From Psychroserpens sp. (GTDB lineage Bacteria > Bacteroidota > Bacteroidia > Flavobacteriales > Flavobacteriaceae), in NCBI GenBank assembly GCA_017643165.1, contig JAEPNY010000002.1, forward strand, positions 350,402 through 414,401: a DNA stretch of 64,000 nt, given 5' to 3'. The position numbers were made by a program, and so were the translations under genes. Below the pieces are notes generated by a model that was given only the letters and a program-made list of their open reading frames with translations, had not been told where the DNA came from and did not search any database. Below, piece after piece: positions 27,484 through 36,251 of this stretch (positions within the stretch are counted from its first letter, which is position 1; each line of letters begins with the position of its first letter).

Positions 27484-28215
27484 TTATTTAAAAATCATTA
27501 CGAGTCGTTCAGAGGTGTTCTTGTCGAACTTCTGAAGTTTGTAATCACCAAAAACGTCCAATAAATATACACCAGCCTTTTCAAACAATTTTTGAAAATC
27601 AGTCAAGGTGAAAGCTCTAACACGTTCCTGATACTGGTAATCAGTGTTCTCGGCAGTAAATGAGATATCTTTTACAATATATCCATTTTCTAAAGTTCTT
27701 TTTTGATGAAAGTCAATGCCGTCAACAGATTTAACATTCTCAGCAATCAGGTTGTTGACAACATAATCGCTATTCATAAAATCGATAACACCAAATCCCA
27801 CGTCATTCAAATTGGCTTTAATGGCTTTAATTGTTTTTAAGTTGTCTTCTTCCTTATCGAAGTAACCGAAACTAGTGAATAAATTAAAAACAGCATCAAA
27901 GGTTTTATGATAAGGTTTGCACATATCGTGCACATCGAAATGTAGTGTCTCGTTTTCGAATTGCTTCGCGTAGTTAATACTATTTTCAGAAAGATCAACA
28001 CCTGTTACGTCGAAGCCTAGGCTATTCAAATAAACAGAGTGCCTGCCTTTTCCGCAGGCTAAGTCTAAAATAGTTCCATGTTCAGGAATGTTAAGATAAG
28101 AAGTAAGATTATCCATAAATCCCTGAGCCTCATTATGATCCCGGTCCTTATATAAAATATGGTAGAATGGTGTATCAAACCAAGAGGCAAACCATTGTTC
28201 CGTTGTATTCGTCAT
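27484..28215 (-). CDS. Class I SAM-dependent methyltransferase
   Basis: 243 residues. The SAM-binding motif I LDLACGKGRHSVYL (about 46) is followed by GVDLSENSINYA (about 68) and an FNLFTSFGYF segment (about 110). The layout fits methyltransferase-11/25-type small-molecule enzymes; the substrate is unknown. It follows the divergent THUMP methyltransferase gene but shares no operon with it. Confidence 0.87.
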   Translation of the reverse strand: MTNTTEQWFASWFDTPFYHILYKDRDHNEAQGFMDNLTSYLNIPEHGTILDLACGKGRHSVYLNSLGFDVTGVDLSENSINYAKQFENETLHFDVHDMCKPYHKTFDAVFNLFTSFGYFDKEEDNLKTIKAIKANLNDVGFGVIDFMNSDYVVNNLIAENVKSVDGIDFHQKRTLENGYIVKDISFTAENTDYQYQERVRAFTLTDFQKLFEKAGVYLLDVFGDYKLQKFDKNTSERLVMIFK

Positions 28216-28273
28216 TTTTAGTCTTGGATAATCAATCTAAGTTCATTTCTCTTTTCAGGCAACAAAAATACTT

Positions 28274-28281
28274 TATTTTTG
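28274..28281 (+). promoter_or_regulatory. -7 box (TATTTTTG) of the THUMP methyltransferase gene
   Basis: Exact TAnnTTTG, 20 bases before ATG 28302; no good -33 TTTG is seen. Confidence 0.45.
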
Positions 28282-28301
28282 CATTTTATTAGTCGTAGTA
28301 T

Positions 28302-29468
28302 ATGGAGAATAATTATAAGATGCTTGCAAAAACCTTATATGGTTTTGAAGATTTACTTGAGCAAGAGTTGCGACAATTGGGTGCAATGGACATTAAGAAG
28401 GGTGTTCGTAATGTCTCATTTGTTGGGGACAAAGGGTTCATGTATAAAGCAAATATGGGACTCCGTACTGCGATTAAGATTTTAAAACCCATAAAAACAT
28501 TTCGAGTTCACAGCGAGCAAGATTTGTATGATCAGGTTTATAAAATGCGTTGGGATAACTACTTAAAACCTACGGGTAGTTTGGCAGTAGATGCCACATT
28601 ACACTCTAAAGTTTTTACGCATTCAAAATATGTAGCATTAAAAACAAAGGATGCTATCGTAGATAAGTTTAGAAATACCACTGGACAACGTCCAAATGTA
28701 GATCTTCGTTTCCCAGATTTGAAAATCAACGTTCATATTGACAGGCAGGTATGTACAATTTCGTTAGATACATCAGGAGAATCTTTACATAAGAGAGGGT
28801 ATAAGACAGCTACTAATATTGCACCAATAAATGAAGTGTTGGCTGCTGGTCTAGTTATGCTTTCGGGATGGGACGGACAAACTGATTTTATGGATCCAAT
28901 GTGTGGTAGTGGGACTATTCTAATTGAAGCAGCAATGATTGCATGCAATATCCCACCTAATTTGATGCGTAAAGAATTTGCATTCGAACGATGGGATGAT
29001 TGGGACGTCGATTTATTTGAAAAGATCGAGGAATCTTTATTGAAAAAAACTAGAGATTTTCATCACAAGATGATTGGCTATGATAAATCACCTAGTGCTA
29101 TTTCTAAAGCTAAAGCAAATATTAAAAATGCGCATTTAGAAGACTTTATCAAAGTACAACACGAAGATTTTTTTAAAACAAGAAAAGCAGGTGAAGACAA
29201 ATTGCATATGCTGTTTAATCCACCTTATGGCGAACGATTAAATATTGATATGCAAGCGTTTTATAAGGCAATAGGAGACACCTTAAAACAAGGATATCCA
29301 GGAACCGATGCATGGTTTATTACATCAAATTTGGATGCACTGAAATATGTGGGCTTAAGACCGTCGCGAAAAATTCACTTATTTAACGCAAAGCTAGAGT
29401 CTCGTTTGGTGAAATATGTAATGTATGAAGGCAGTAAAAAAGCCAAGTACCAAAATTCAAAAGATTAA
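28302..29468 (+). CDS. THUMP-domain class I SAM-dependent RNA methyltransferase (RlmL/N2-G type)
   Basis: 388 residues. N-terminal ferredoxin-like plus THUMP region (to about 160), then the methyltransferase with MDPMCGSGTILIEAA (about 196) and the catalytic NPPYGERL (about 306). This corresponds to the RlmL half that makes m2G in 23S rRNA; the RlmK half of the E. coli fusion is absent, as is usual outside gammaproteobacteria. A tRNA target (Trm14/TrmN-like) is also possible. Its stop overlaps the convergent gene by four bases. Confidence 0.88.
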   Translation: MENNYKMLAKTLYGFEDLLEQELRQLGAMDIKKGVRNVSFVGDKGFMYKANMGLRTAIKILKPIKTFRVHSEQDLYDQVYKMRWDNYLKPTGSLAVDATLHSKVFTHSKYVALKTKDAIVDKFRNTTGQRPNVDLRFPDLKINVHIDRQVCTISLDTSGESLHKRGYKTATNIAPINEVLAAGLVMLSGWDGQTDFMDPMCGSGTILIEAAMIACNIPPNLMRKEFAFERWDDWDVDLFEKIEESLLKKTRDFHHKMIGYDKSPSAISKAKANIKNAHLEDFIKVQHEDFFKTRKAGEDKLHMLFNPPYGERLNIDMQAFYKAIGDTLKQGYPGTDAWFITSNLDALKYVGLRPSRKIHLFNAKLESRLVKYVMYEGSKKAKYQNSKD

Positions 29469-30217
29469 TTCTCCTCAGAATCTAAGACCACAGTTTTGTC
29501 CTTTTTAAAGATTGGAATTAAGTACGAAATTGTATATCCAAAACCAATTCCGAAGCGTCCACTATCGTACGTTCTATTGAAGCCAGGTACATATAAATTC
29601 TCAAATCCATCAGGTTGGTCTTGTGAGATCATACTTTTGATCTGTACATTCAAACCAGCGTAGAGATTGGTTACGAGCTCTGCTTTAATTCCAATTATTA
29701 ATTCAGCCCAAATTGCAGTAAGGCCCTTGAATTCTTGTGTTGTCGTATCTGTGAATGGCGCGTTCCAATACTGATCTGTATTATAGACTGTAAATTGATT
29801 GATATCCTGACTAAAACTACTTACACCGCCTCGAAAACCAAAAAATATCATATTCTGCATATCAAGCCAATTGGTATATGAATTGTAATCGAAACCAGCT
29901 TTAAAATAACTTCCAGTTGCGGTTACATCTAGAAAATCGGTAATAACGCTGCGTTCTTCAGTTCCTATTTCGCCAGCTAAGTAAATATTTTTGGTTAATC
30001 GATAATCAGCATTAATCTCAAATCCTGTATAATCTTCATCGATTAAGGTTCTAATAATCTTTCCGAAATCTCCACCTACACGGATACCATATTTTTGTTT
30101 GTAAACTAGTGTATCTGCTGTAGTTTCTGATTGTTCTTCCTGCGCATTTGATGTTAGTGAAAATAACATCACGAGCATCAGATTAATGGAATATAATAAC
30201 TTGCGCTGCATTTTCAT
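29465..30217 (-). CDS. DUF6048-like outer-membrane protein
   Basis: 250 residues with a signal peptide ending at TSNAQ and a beta-rich body (GIRVGGDFGK, then repeated amphipathic strands, ending RFGIGFGYTISYLIPIF). It fits the Bacteroidota DUF6048 family that lies next to rlmD; I assign that name from memory of the neighbourhood. The longest frame begins with TTG 30223; ATG 30217 gives a better signal peptide and still overlaps the upstream gene by 35 bases. Probably cotranscribed with the two genes upstream. Confidence 0.6.
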   Translation of the reverse strand: MKMQRKLLYSINLMLVMLFSLTSNAQEEQSETTADTLVYKQKYGIRVGGDFGKIIRTLIDEDYTGFEINADYRLTKNIYLAGEIGTEERSVITDFLDVTATGSYFKAGFDYNSYTNWLDMQNMIFFGFRGGVSSFSQDINQFTVYNTDQYWNAPFTDTTTQEFKGLTAIWAELIIGIKAELVTNLYAGLNVQIKSMISQDQPDGFENLYVPGFNRTYDSGRFGIGFGYTISYLIPIFKKDKTVVLDSEEN

Positions 30218-30746
30218 TGTCAATTGTTTGATTAATGATATCTGTATTTATTATCCAATTGTCTCCATCTGGGTCTATTGAAACCCCTCCAGTATTCCCG
30301 AAATTAAAAATACTTTTGAATCCGCATGCCCTTGATACATATACAAATTCAGGCGTATAGCGAACTTCAATCACATCTATATTTGAATCATTCGTGTCAT
30401 TTCCATTTGTTGCAAAATCAGAGTCTTTCTCAAGTTGAAAACGCGTAATGGTTTCTATGTCCTCGTTAGCAAATCGCAATGGTAACGCTATAGAATCAGG
30501 ACTAACTGAAGGAAGCGTTATTTCATTACCAGGAACGCCAAAATCATCTAGCCCGCGAACTGTTAATTGTCTAACACTTTTAAATTCATCTTGATTATTA
30601 ATATCATAGAAACGAATAATCAAGTTGGGAGTTGTTGCGGTAGCTTCGGCACAAATATCATCACGCTCACAACTCCAAATAGCTAAGGCTAAAAGGGATA
30701 AGAAACTAGCTTTGAGTATTAAGTTTTTCAAATTTTCAATTTTCAT
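30183..30746 (-). CDS. DUF6452-like lipoprotein
   Basis: 187 residues. Lipobox LAIWSC (Cys26) places it in a membrane, most likely facing the periplasm. The rest is soluble and beta-rich, with CGFKSIFNFG near residue 140. Position between rlmD and the DUF6048-like gene fits the Bacteroidota DUF6452 family. No function is known; it overlaps the next gene and begins one base after the rlmD stop. Confidence 0.6.
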   Translation of the reverse strand: MKIENLKNLILKASFLSLLALAIWSCERDDICAEATATTPNLIIRFYDINNQDEFKSVRQLTVRGLDDFGVPGNEITLPSVSPDSIALPLRFANEDIETITRFQLEKDSDFATNGNDTNDSNIDVIEVRYTPEFVYVSRACGFKSIFNFGNTGGVSIDPDGDNWIINTDIINQTIDNENAAQVIIFH

Positions 30747-32159
30747 TTATCGTTGCTCAAGGAGTACAACATTTTCCACATGATGCGTTTGAGGAAACAT
30801 ATCCACAGCTTGAGTTTTAATAATTTCGTAATTATCTTTTAATAATGCTAAATCTCGCGCTTGAGTAGCACTGTTACAACTTACGTAAACTATTCGTTTC
30901 GGTGCAATATTTAATATTTGATTAACAACATCTTTATGCATTCCGTCACGAGGCGGATCGGTAATAATGACGTCTGGATGCCCATTTTCTTTTATGAACC
31001 CATCATTAAATACAGATTTCATATCACCTACAAAAAAGTCAACGTTATCAATATTATTTAATTGTGCATTTTCTTTTGCTGCAGCTATAGCGTCTGGAAC
31101 AGCTTCAACACCAACAACATGTCGTGCTTTTTTCGCAACAAATTGCGCAATCGTTCCAGTTCCTGTGTATAAGTCGTAAACCAATTCGTCACCGCTGAGT
31201 CCAGCAAAATCACGAGTAATTTTATAGAGCTCATAAGCTTGTTCAGAATTAGTTTGATAAAACGATTTGGCATTAATTTTAAAGCGCAGACCTTCCATTT
31301 CCTCGAAAATGTGATCATTTCCGTGGTAACAAATCACGTCTTGATCGTAGATTGTGTCGTTTGCTTTACCATTGATGACATACTGTAATGAGGTGATTTC
31401 TGGGAAGCGTTCTACGAGATGATTTAATAGCAACTCACGTTTTGTTTTATCTTCTTTATAAAACTGAATAAGTACCATAAGATCGCCAGTTGATGCTGTT
31501 CGAAGCATTAATGTTCTAAGTAATCCTGTTTGTTGCCTCGTATTGAAAAAGTCCAATTCATTATCGATGGCAAATTGCTTAATCTCATTTCGAATGGCAT
31601 TTGAAGGATGAGTTTGTAACCAACATTTGTCAATATCAAGAATCTTATCCCACATGCCTGGAATATGAAAGCCCAACGCGTTGCGATCTCCAAGATCTTC
31701 ATTTGATGCGATCTCTTCAGGTGTTAACCAACGTGAATCACTAAATGAAAATTCCATCTTATTGCGATAAAAGTATTGTTCTTTCGAGCCCAGAATAGGT
31801 GTGACTTCAGGAAGTTCCAAATGTCCCAATCGAACCAAATTATTGGTCACCTCTTGCTGCTTGTAATGTAATTGATGTTCATAGGACATATGTTGCCATT
31901 TACAACCGCCACATACGCCAAAATGGACACATTTAGGTGTTGCTCGTTTTTCTGATAACTTATGAAATTTTATCGCTTTACCTTCAAAGTAAGCTTTACG
32001 TTTTTTATGAGTTTGTACGTCAATGACATCACCAGGTACAGCATTTGATAAGAAAACGACGCGACCGTCAGGTGCCTTGGCTATTGTTTTTCCTTTAGCA
32101 CCAGCATCGATAACTTCTAATTGTTCAAATATTTGTCGTTTACTTTTTCTTCTAGACAT
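30747..32159 (-). CDS. rlmD: 23S rRNA (uracil-5-)-methyltransferase RlmD
   Basis: 470 residues. N-terminal TRAM domain (about 12-65), the [4Fe-4S] cysteines Cys77, Cys83, Cys86 and a fourth in KCWLQ (about 177), then the SAM fold with LVYDLYTGTGTIAQFV (about 329), DPPRDGMH (about 402) and the catalytic Cys in YVSCNSATQARDL (about 428). It methylates a conserved uridine (U1939 in E. coli) of 23S rRNA; RumA/RlmCD-like specificity in this phylum is not certain. First gene of the operon; its TATTTTTG box ends four bases before ATG. Confidence 0.93.
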   Translation of the reverse strand: MSRRKSKRQIFEQLEVIDAGAKGKTIAKAPDGRVVFLSNAVPGDVIDVQTHKKRKAYFEGKAIKFHKLSEKRATPKCVHFGVCGGCKWQHMSYEHQLHYKQQEVTNNLVRLGHLELPEVTPILGSKEQYFYRNKMEFSFSDSRWLTPEEIASNEDLGDRNALGFHIPGMWDKILDIDKCWLQTHPSNAIRNEIKQFAIDNELDFFNTRQQTGLLRTLMLRTASTGDLMVLIQFYKEDKTKRELLLNHLVERFPEITSLQYVINGKANDTIYDQDVICYHGNDHIFEEMEGLRFKINAKSFYQTNSEQAYELYKITRDFAGLSGDELVYDLYTGTGTIAQFVAKKARHVVGVEAVPDAIAAAKENAQLNNIDNVDFFVGDMKSVFNDGFIKENGHPDVIITDPPRDGMHKDVVNQILNIAPKRIVYVSCNSATQARDLALLKDNYEIIKTQAVDMFPQTHHVENVVLLEQR

Positions 32160-32163
32160 GTGG

Positions 32164-32171
32164 CAAAAATA
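32164..32171 (-). promoter_or_regulatory. -7 box (TATTTTTG) of rlmD
   Basis: Exact TAnnTTTG ending four bases before the ATG, with a TTG about 22 bases upstream on the same strand. A leaderless or nearly leaderless transcript is expected. Confidence 0.5.
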
Positions 32172-32234
32172 ACAATAGCCTTAAATATAGTTACAACGAA
32201 ATAAAATTATCTTTAAAAAAACTTTAGAATTATT

Positions 32235-32258
32235 GAACCTTTTGGAAATTCTTACGTC
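32235..32258 (+). promoter_or_regulatory. Candidate ECF-type promoter (GAACC-N15-CGTC)
   Basis: GAACC (32235-32239) and CGTC (32255-32258) resemble the -35 and -10 of extracytoplasmic-function sigma promoters and lie about 60 bases before the sigma gene, suggesting autoregulation. Confidence 0.4.
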
Positions 32259-32320
32259 ATTAAGATAAAGAACATAAGTACTCTAGCTATCTGTCCTTAA
32301 AGAACTGAAGAACTAATTAG

Positions 32321-32863
32321 TTGAAAGAAGATCCACATATTGATGCAGAAATTATTCATAATTTTCTAAATGGTGATCAAAAAGCAATGGCTTTGTTGGT
32401 CAAGCGATGGCATTTAAAATTTTGTAATAAGTCGTATTGGATTGTAAAGGATTCTCAACTCGCAAAGGATGTAGCACAAGAAACTTGGCAGGTAATAATT
32501 AAAAAATTAGACACCTTAAATAATCCTTTAAGTTTTAAAAGTTGGGCCTTTAGAATTGTCTGTGTTAAATCCTTTGATGCACTTCGGCTTAAGCAATCCA
32601 TTCAGAAACACAATGAATTATTGCGCTCAAGTAATGAAGATTCTATAGTTAGTTCCGATTCAGATAAGGAAGAAAAAATAAAGTTACTTCTAGCTGAAAT
32701 AGAAGGGCTGCCAATACCACAGCAAATGGTTATTCGATTGTTTTATCTCGAAGAACAATCAATTTCGCAAATAGCTAAAGTTTTAAATATATCGGTTGGT
32801 ACAGTCAAATCTAGATTGTTTCATGCCAGAGAAAAATTAAAGTTATCAATTAAAAACAAATGA
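32321..32863 (+). CDS. ECF-type RNA polymerase sigma factor
   Basis: 180 residues. Region 2 is visible at about 25-90 (KDVAQETWQVIIKKL, SFKSWAFRIVCVKSFDALR) and region 4 at about 125-175 (GLPIPQQMVIRLFYLEEQS, then IAKVLNISVGTVKSRLFHAREKL in two parts). It directs RNA polymerase to a small set of promoters in response to an unknown signal. The start is TTG: an in-frame TAG lies just before it. The next gene, a small membrane protein, begins one base after its stop and may be its regulator. A GAACC/CGTC promoter upstream hints at autoregulation. Confidence 0.88.
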   Translation: MKEDPHIDAEIIHNFLNGDQKAMALLVKRWHLKFCNKSYWIVKDSQLAKDVAQETWQVIIKKLDTLNNPLSFKSWAFRIVCVKSFDALRLKQSIQKHNELLRSSNEDSIVSSDSDKEEKIKLLLAEIEGLPIPQQMVIRLFYLEEQSISQIAKVLNISVGTVKSRLFHAREKLKLSIKNK

Positions 32864-32864
32864 T

Positions 32865-33245
32865 ATGAAAACTAATATGGAAGATATTGACAAGTTGATT
32901 AAAGAAACCTTATCTCAAGAAGAGATCAAGTTTTATGAATCATTAGAAGAACAGAATATGTTCAATCAAGTGTTCGGGTTATTTACAGGAAAGAATAAAT
33001 GGATTCTTATTTTAATGAACGTCATGACCCTTGTGTTTTTTGGATTGTTCTTGTATTGTGTAGTTCAATTTTTTGAGGCGAATGAGACTAAAGCACTTTT
33101 AAAATGGGGAATAGGAAGTATTGTATTTCTATTAGGTGTAAGTATGTTAAAGGTATTTGCCTGGATGCAAATGGATAAGAATACGATACTCAGAGAGATG
33201 AAACGTTTGGAACTGCAGATGTCATCGTTGTTAGGAAAATTGTAA
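32865..33245 (+). CDS. Small membrane protein paired with ECF sigma factor (DUF6768-like)
   Basis: 126 residues: a soluble N-terminus (MEDIDKLIKETLSQEE, about 40 residues), two helices (about 46-68 and 80-100) and a C-terminal amphipathic segment with LREMKRLELQMSSLLGKL. It resembles the DUF6768-type proteins that follow sigma genes in Bacteroidota. A role as membrane-bound anti-sigma or sensor is inferred only from the one-base spacing to the sigma gene; no classical anti-sigma motif such as HxxxCxxC is present. Confidence 0.6.
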   Translation: MKTNMEDIDKLIKETLSQEEIKFYESLEEQNMFNQVFGLFTGKNKWILILMNVMTLVFFGLFLYCVVQFFEANETKALLKWGIGSIVFLLGVSMLKVFAWMQMDKNTILREMKRLELQMSSLLGKL

Positions 33246-33284
33246 CACGATTTATTTTAAGAACCAACGAATATTCATTATTTT

Positions 33285-33380
33285 GCAGGTCCTAGGGATG
33301 ATTTCTCTCCCACGCTGCTTTTTCGAGCCTCACATACTCAAAAATTGCTGTGAGCACATCTTCGGAAGAATAAAGGTACA
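33285..33380 (+). other. Possible structured leader or attenuator upstream of rocD
   Basis: GCAG (33285-33288) and GGGA (33295-33298) can pair with CTGC (33315-33318) and TCCC (33308-33311), followed by T5; a second hairpin CTCACA/TGTGAG (33329-33334, 33349-33354) and a short CTTC/GAAG follow. The first could end the sigma operon or attenuate rocD. I recognise no riboswitch class. Confidence 0.3.
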
Positions 33381-33423
33381 GTAGGAATGGACATTTTATT
33401 TACTATTTAAAACTTTTATTAAA

Positions 33424-34704
33424 ATGGCTGTTTTAGACCACATTTCATCGCAAGAAGCGATGGCTTTAGAAAACAAGTATGGCGCACAAAATTATCACCC
33501 GTTACCAGTAGTATTATCTCGAGGTGAAGGTGTATTTGTGTGGGATGTTGAAGGTAAGAAGTATTATGATTTCTTATCCGCTTATTCATCTTTGAACCAA
33601 GGGCATTGTCATCCAAAGATTGTTAATGCCTTAACTGAACAAGCACAACGCTTGACATTGACTTCAAGAGCATTTTATAATGATATGCTTGGGAAGTACG
33701 AAAAATACGCGACCGAGTATTTCAAGTTTGACAAAATGTTACCGATGAATTCGGGAGCAGAAGCTGTAGAAACAGCACTTAAATTGTGTCGTAAATGGGC
33801 TTACGAAGTGAAAGGTATTGACCTTAACAAAGCTGAGATCATAGTTTGTAAAAATAACTTTCATGGACGAACTACCACGATTATTTCATTTTCAAATGAT
33901 CCAGTTGCAAGACAGCATTTCGGACCTTATACAGATGGATTCATCAAGGTAGAATACGATAATCTTCAAGCTTTAGAAGAAATTTTGGACACCAATCCGA
34001 ATATTGCTGGGTTTATGGTAGAACCGATCCAAGGTGAAGCTGGTGTTTATGTTCCTAGTGAAAATTACCTAAAGGAAGCTAAAGCCTTATGTGAAAAATA
34101 CAATGTACTTTTTATTGCAGACGAAGTTCAAACTGGAATAGCACGTACCGGAAGACTTCTAGCAACCTGCGGAAATTGCAGTTGCCCAAATAAAGATTGC
34201 TCTGATACTCCCGACGTTAAACCAGATATTCTTGTACTAGGTAAAGCCTTAAGTGGCGGAATGTATCCTGTATCGGCAGTAATGTCAAGTAATGAAATTA
34301 TGAACGTTATTCAACCAGGGAATCACGGAAGTACGTTTGGCGGAAACCCTATTGCAGCTGCGGTTGCAATTGCAGCACTAGAGGTTGTTAAAGATGAGGA
34401 TTTAGCCGAAAATGCGTATCAGCTAGGTGAATTATTTAGAAGTGAAATGAACCGTTATATTGAGAAATCAAATATTGTTAATCTCGTTCGAGGTAAAGGT
34501 TTACTTAATGCTATAGTAATTAATGATGATGAAGATAGTGATACCGCGTGGAATATTTGTTTGAAACTTCGCGATAACGGATTATTGGCAAAACCAACAC
34601 ATGGTAATATCATTCGATTCGCTCCACCGCTTGTAATGACGAAAGACCAATTGCTTGACTGTATCGCAATTATTACCAGAACGTTAGAAGAATTCGAAGT
34701 ATAG
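33424..34704 (+). CDS. rocD: Ornithine aminotransferase, with Cys-rich insert
   Basis: 426 residues, fold-type I PLP enzyme converting ornithine and 2-oxoglutarate to glutamate semialdehyde and glutamate. Diagnostic segments are [17 protein letters not shown] (about 109), NNFHGRT (144-150), [11 protein letters not shown] (233-243), the PLP lysine Lys274 in LGKALSGG and HGSTFGGNP. Between the cofactor Asp and the PLP Lys lies an insert containing Cys249, Cys252, Cys254 and Cys259 ([11 protein letters not shown]), where most ornithine aminotransferases have a short loop. The gene stands alone, with a terminator. Confidence 0.93.
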   Translation: MAVLDHISSQEAMALENKYGAQNYHPLPVVLSRGEGVFVWDVEGKKYYDFLSAYSSLNQGHCHPKIVNALTEQAQRLTLTSRAFYNDMLGKYEKYATEYFKFDKMLPMNSGAEAVETALKLCRKWAYEVKGIDLNKAEIIVCKNNFHGRTTTIISFSNDPVARQHFGPYTDGFIKVEYDNLQALEEILDTNPNIAGFMVEPIQGEAGVYVPSENYLKEAKALCEKYNVLFIADEVQTGIARTGRLLATCGNCSCPNKDCSDTPDVKPDILVLGKALSGGMYPVSAVMSSNEIMNVIQPGNHGSTFGGNPIAAAVAIAALEVVKDEDLAENAYQLGELFRSEMNRYIEKSNIVNLVRGKGLLNAIVINDDEDSDTAWNICLKLRDNGLLAKPTHGNIIRFAPPLVMTKDQLLDCIAIITRTLEEFEV

Positions 34705-34722
34705 CTTTAAATATATAGCAAT

Positions 34723-34755
34723 AAAAAACCTCAACAGAAGTGTTGAGGTTTTTTT
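34723..34755. terminator. Bidirectional terminator after rocD
   Basis: Stem CCTCAAC/GTTGAGG (34729-34735, 34742-34748) with A6 and T7 flanks; it also faces the convergent CCC-motif gene. Confidence 0.9.
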
Positions 34756-34774
34756 ATAGTATCTGATATTAGGC

Positions 34775-35119
34775 TTAACCTTCCATCATTTCACGCATTC
34801 TTTCCTGCATTAGTTCTTGATCTTGCATAGTCTCCCATCCAAAAGTCACGATCATCCATACCGTAAATAAGAGGTATAGAATACTCAATACTAACCCAAT
34901 TATTGCTAAGATCTTTCCAATCTTTACATTTTGGAATCCTGTATATAAGTCTGGGTTCTCAGCATATATTTTAGTAGCTTTTTGTGCTAATACAATTGTT
35001 ACGATACCCAAAATGATACCTAGTACACCATAACAGCAACATGTGACGATAGATAAAATTCCTAAAACCAGAATTAACGTTGAATTCTGAAGTTGTTCTT
35101 GAGGTTGATTGTGATCCAT
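34775..35119 (-). CDS. CCC-motif membrane protein
   Basis: 114 residues from ATG 35119. The frame is open 60 bases further but that extension would overlap the DUF2752 gene and lacks sense. A short polar N-terminus rich in Gln and Asn (MDHNQPQEQLQNS), two helices, the first with the CCCYG motif that names the Bacteroidota family, and a charged tail EMMEG. No function is known. Eleven bases separate it from the DUF2752 gene, with which it is often paired. Confidence 0.75.
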   Translation of the reverse strand: MDHNQPQEQLQNSTLILVLGILSIVTCCCYGVLGIILGIVTIVLAQKATKIYAENPDLYTGFQNVKIGKILAIIGLVLSILYLLFTVWMIVTFGWETMQDQELMQERMREMMEG

Positions 35120-35129
35120 AGTTTTGATA

Positions 35130-35417
35130 TTAGTTGATAAATGTTTTAAAAATGAAGTTACCCAAAATGATAACACCATTTATTACTGCCAAAGTAATAA
35201 TTATTTTGTAAGCATTTTTAAATTTACGAAAGTAATTTACTACAATGACTGCTAAAAGCAGTAGTAATGTATAAATGGCTGGATACATGTGAAATGCTCC
35301 GATAAAATCACCCTGAGCAATTAAAGCTATCGAGCGTTGCATACCACAACCCATGCAATCTATACCAAATAGTTTTTTGTTTAAACAAGGAAGCATGTAT
35401 TCTTCTGGAGAGCTCAT
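35130..35417 (-). CDS. DUF2752 domain membrane protein
   Basis: 95 residues, two to three helices. The DUF2752 core LFGIDCMGCGMQRS with its CxxCG (about residues 20-23) followed by GDFIGAFHMYP is clear. Function unknown; cotranscribed with the CCC-motif protein. A TACATTTG promoter box lies 20 bases upstream. Confidence 0.8.
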   Translation of the reverse strand: MSSPEEYMLPCLNKKLFGIDCMGCGMQRSIALIAQGDFIGAFHMYPAIYTLLLLLAVIVVNYFRKFKNAYKIIITLAVINGVIILGNFIFKTFIN

Positions 35418-35437
35418 TGTACGTTAATTGTGACGCA

Positions 35438-35445
35438 CAAATGTA
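35438..35445 (-). promoter_or_regulatory. -7 box (TACATTTG) of the DUF2752 gene
   Basis: Exact TAnnTTTG on the minus strand, about 20 bases before ATG 35417. Confidence 0.45.
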
Positions 35446-35499
35446 ATAAAATAGTTGTATTTTCGAACCGACTTCTAAAATTGAAAACAACATTAAATT

Positions 35500-35703
35500 A
35501 TGCCTAGAGTTGTTAGTTATATTTTGATTGTATTGGGTGGAATAGTTGCTATTTATGCCCAAGCTGGAGAATTACAAAACCAGATGGTACTAATTGCTGG
35601 TATCGTGATTCTTATGGTAGGGATTTATAGTATATCAAGAAATATTCCTAGTAAGAACCAAGATGACGAAGATGATTATAATCCGCCAAACGTCAAGCTA
35701 TGA
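35500..35703 (+). CDS. Small two-helix membrane protein
   Basis: 67 residues: two hydrophobic helices (about 5-22 and 30-45) and an acidic tail (NQDDEDDYNPPNVKL). No family recognised. Its stop overlaps the start of the Smr gene by four bases, so the pair is translationally coupled and this small frame is likely to be real. Confidence 0.6.
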   Translation: MPRVVSYILIVLGGIVAIYAQAGELQNQMVLIAGIVILMVGIYSISRNIPSKNQDDEDDYNPPNVKL

Positions 35704-36251
35704 AATTTCAGATTGGTGATAAGGTGTCTGTATTAGATGATGATATTATTGGTGTTGTCAAACGAATTACTGCAGCAATTGTGATCATCGAAACTGAAGA
35801 CGGTTTTGAAATGGAATTTACAGAGGACGAGCTTGTTATTGAACATACAATGTCGTCAAAACTGTTTTCTGAACCTGATATGACTCATATCATTAAAGAA
35901 AAAGAGCAGTCGCATAAACCGAAATCGGTTAGAGTAAAGCCAAAAGAACGTTATCAGCCAAAGATGGAAGTAGATCTGCATATCCATCAACTCACAAATC
36001 ATTATAAAGGAATGAGCAATTTCGATATACTTAATCTTCAATTGGATACAGCGAAACGACAATTAGAATTCGCAATACATAAACGGATCCAGAAGGTGGT
36101 ATTCATTCATGGCGTTGGAGAAGGGGTTCTTAAAGCAGAATTAGAATACTTATTCAAGCGTTATGATAACGTGAAATTTTACCCAGCAGACTACCAGAAG
36201 TATGGTTTAGGCGCTACGGAAATATATATCTATCAGAATACGCCTAGTTAA
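35700..36251 (+). CDS. Smr/MutS2-like domain protein
   Basis: 183 residues. The N-terminus (FQIGDKVSVLDDDIIGVVKRI) is a small beta-barrel of the DUF2027 type; the C-terminal 85 residues are an Smr domain with VDLHIHQL (about 95) and the loop VVFIHGVGEGVLKAEL (about 134), as in the nicking-nuclease domain at the end of MutS2. Nucleic-acid binding or nicking is plausible but unproven for this lineage. Its end overlaps the convergent lipoprotein gene by eight bases. Confidence 0.82.
   Translation: MKFQIGDKVSVLDDDIIGVVKRITAAIVIIETEDGFEMEFTEDELVIEHTMSSKLFSEPDMTHIIKEKEQSHKPKSVRVKPKERYQPKMEVDLHIHQLTNHYKGMSNFDILNLQLDTAKRQLEFAIHKRIQKVVFIHGVGEGVLKAELEYLFKRYDNVKFYPADYQKYGLGATEIYIYQNTPS

Noticed and set aside
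33246-33423. Signal recognition particle RNA or known riboswitch before rocD
   Set aside because: The GGAAGCAGCC-type SRP core is not found on either strand and no riboswitch core that I know is seen.
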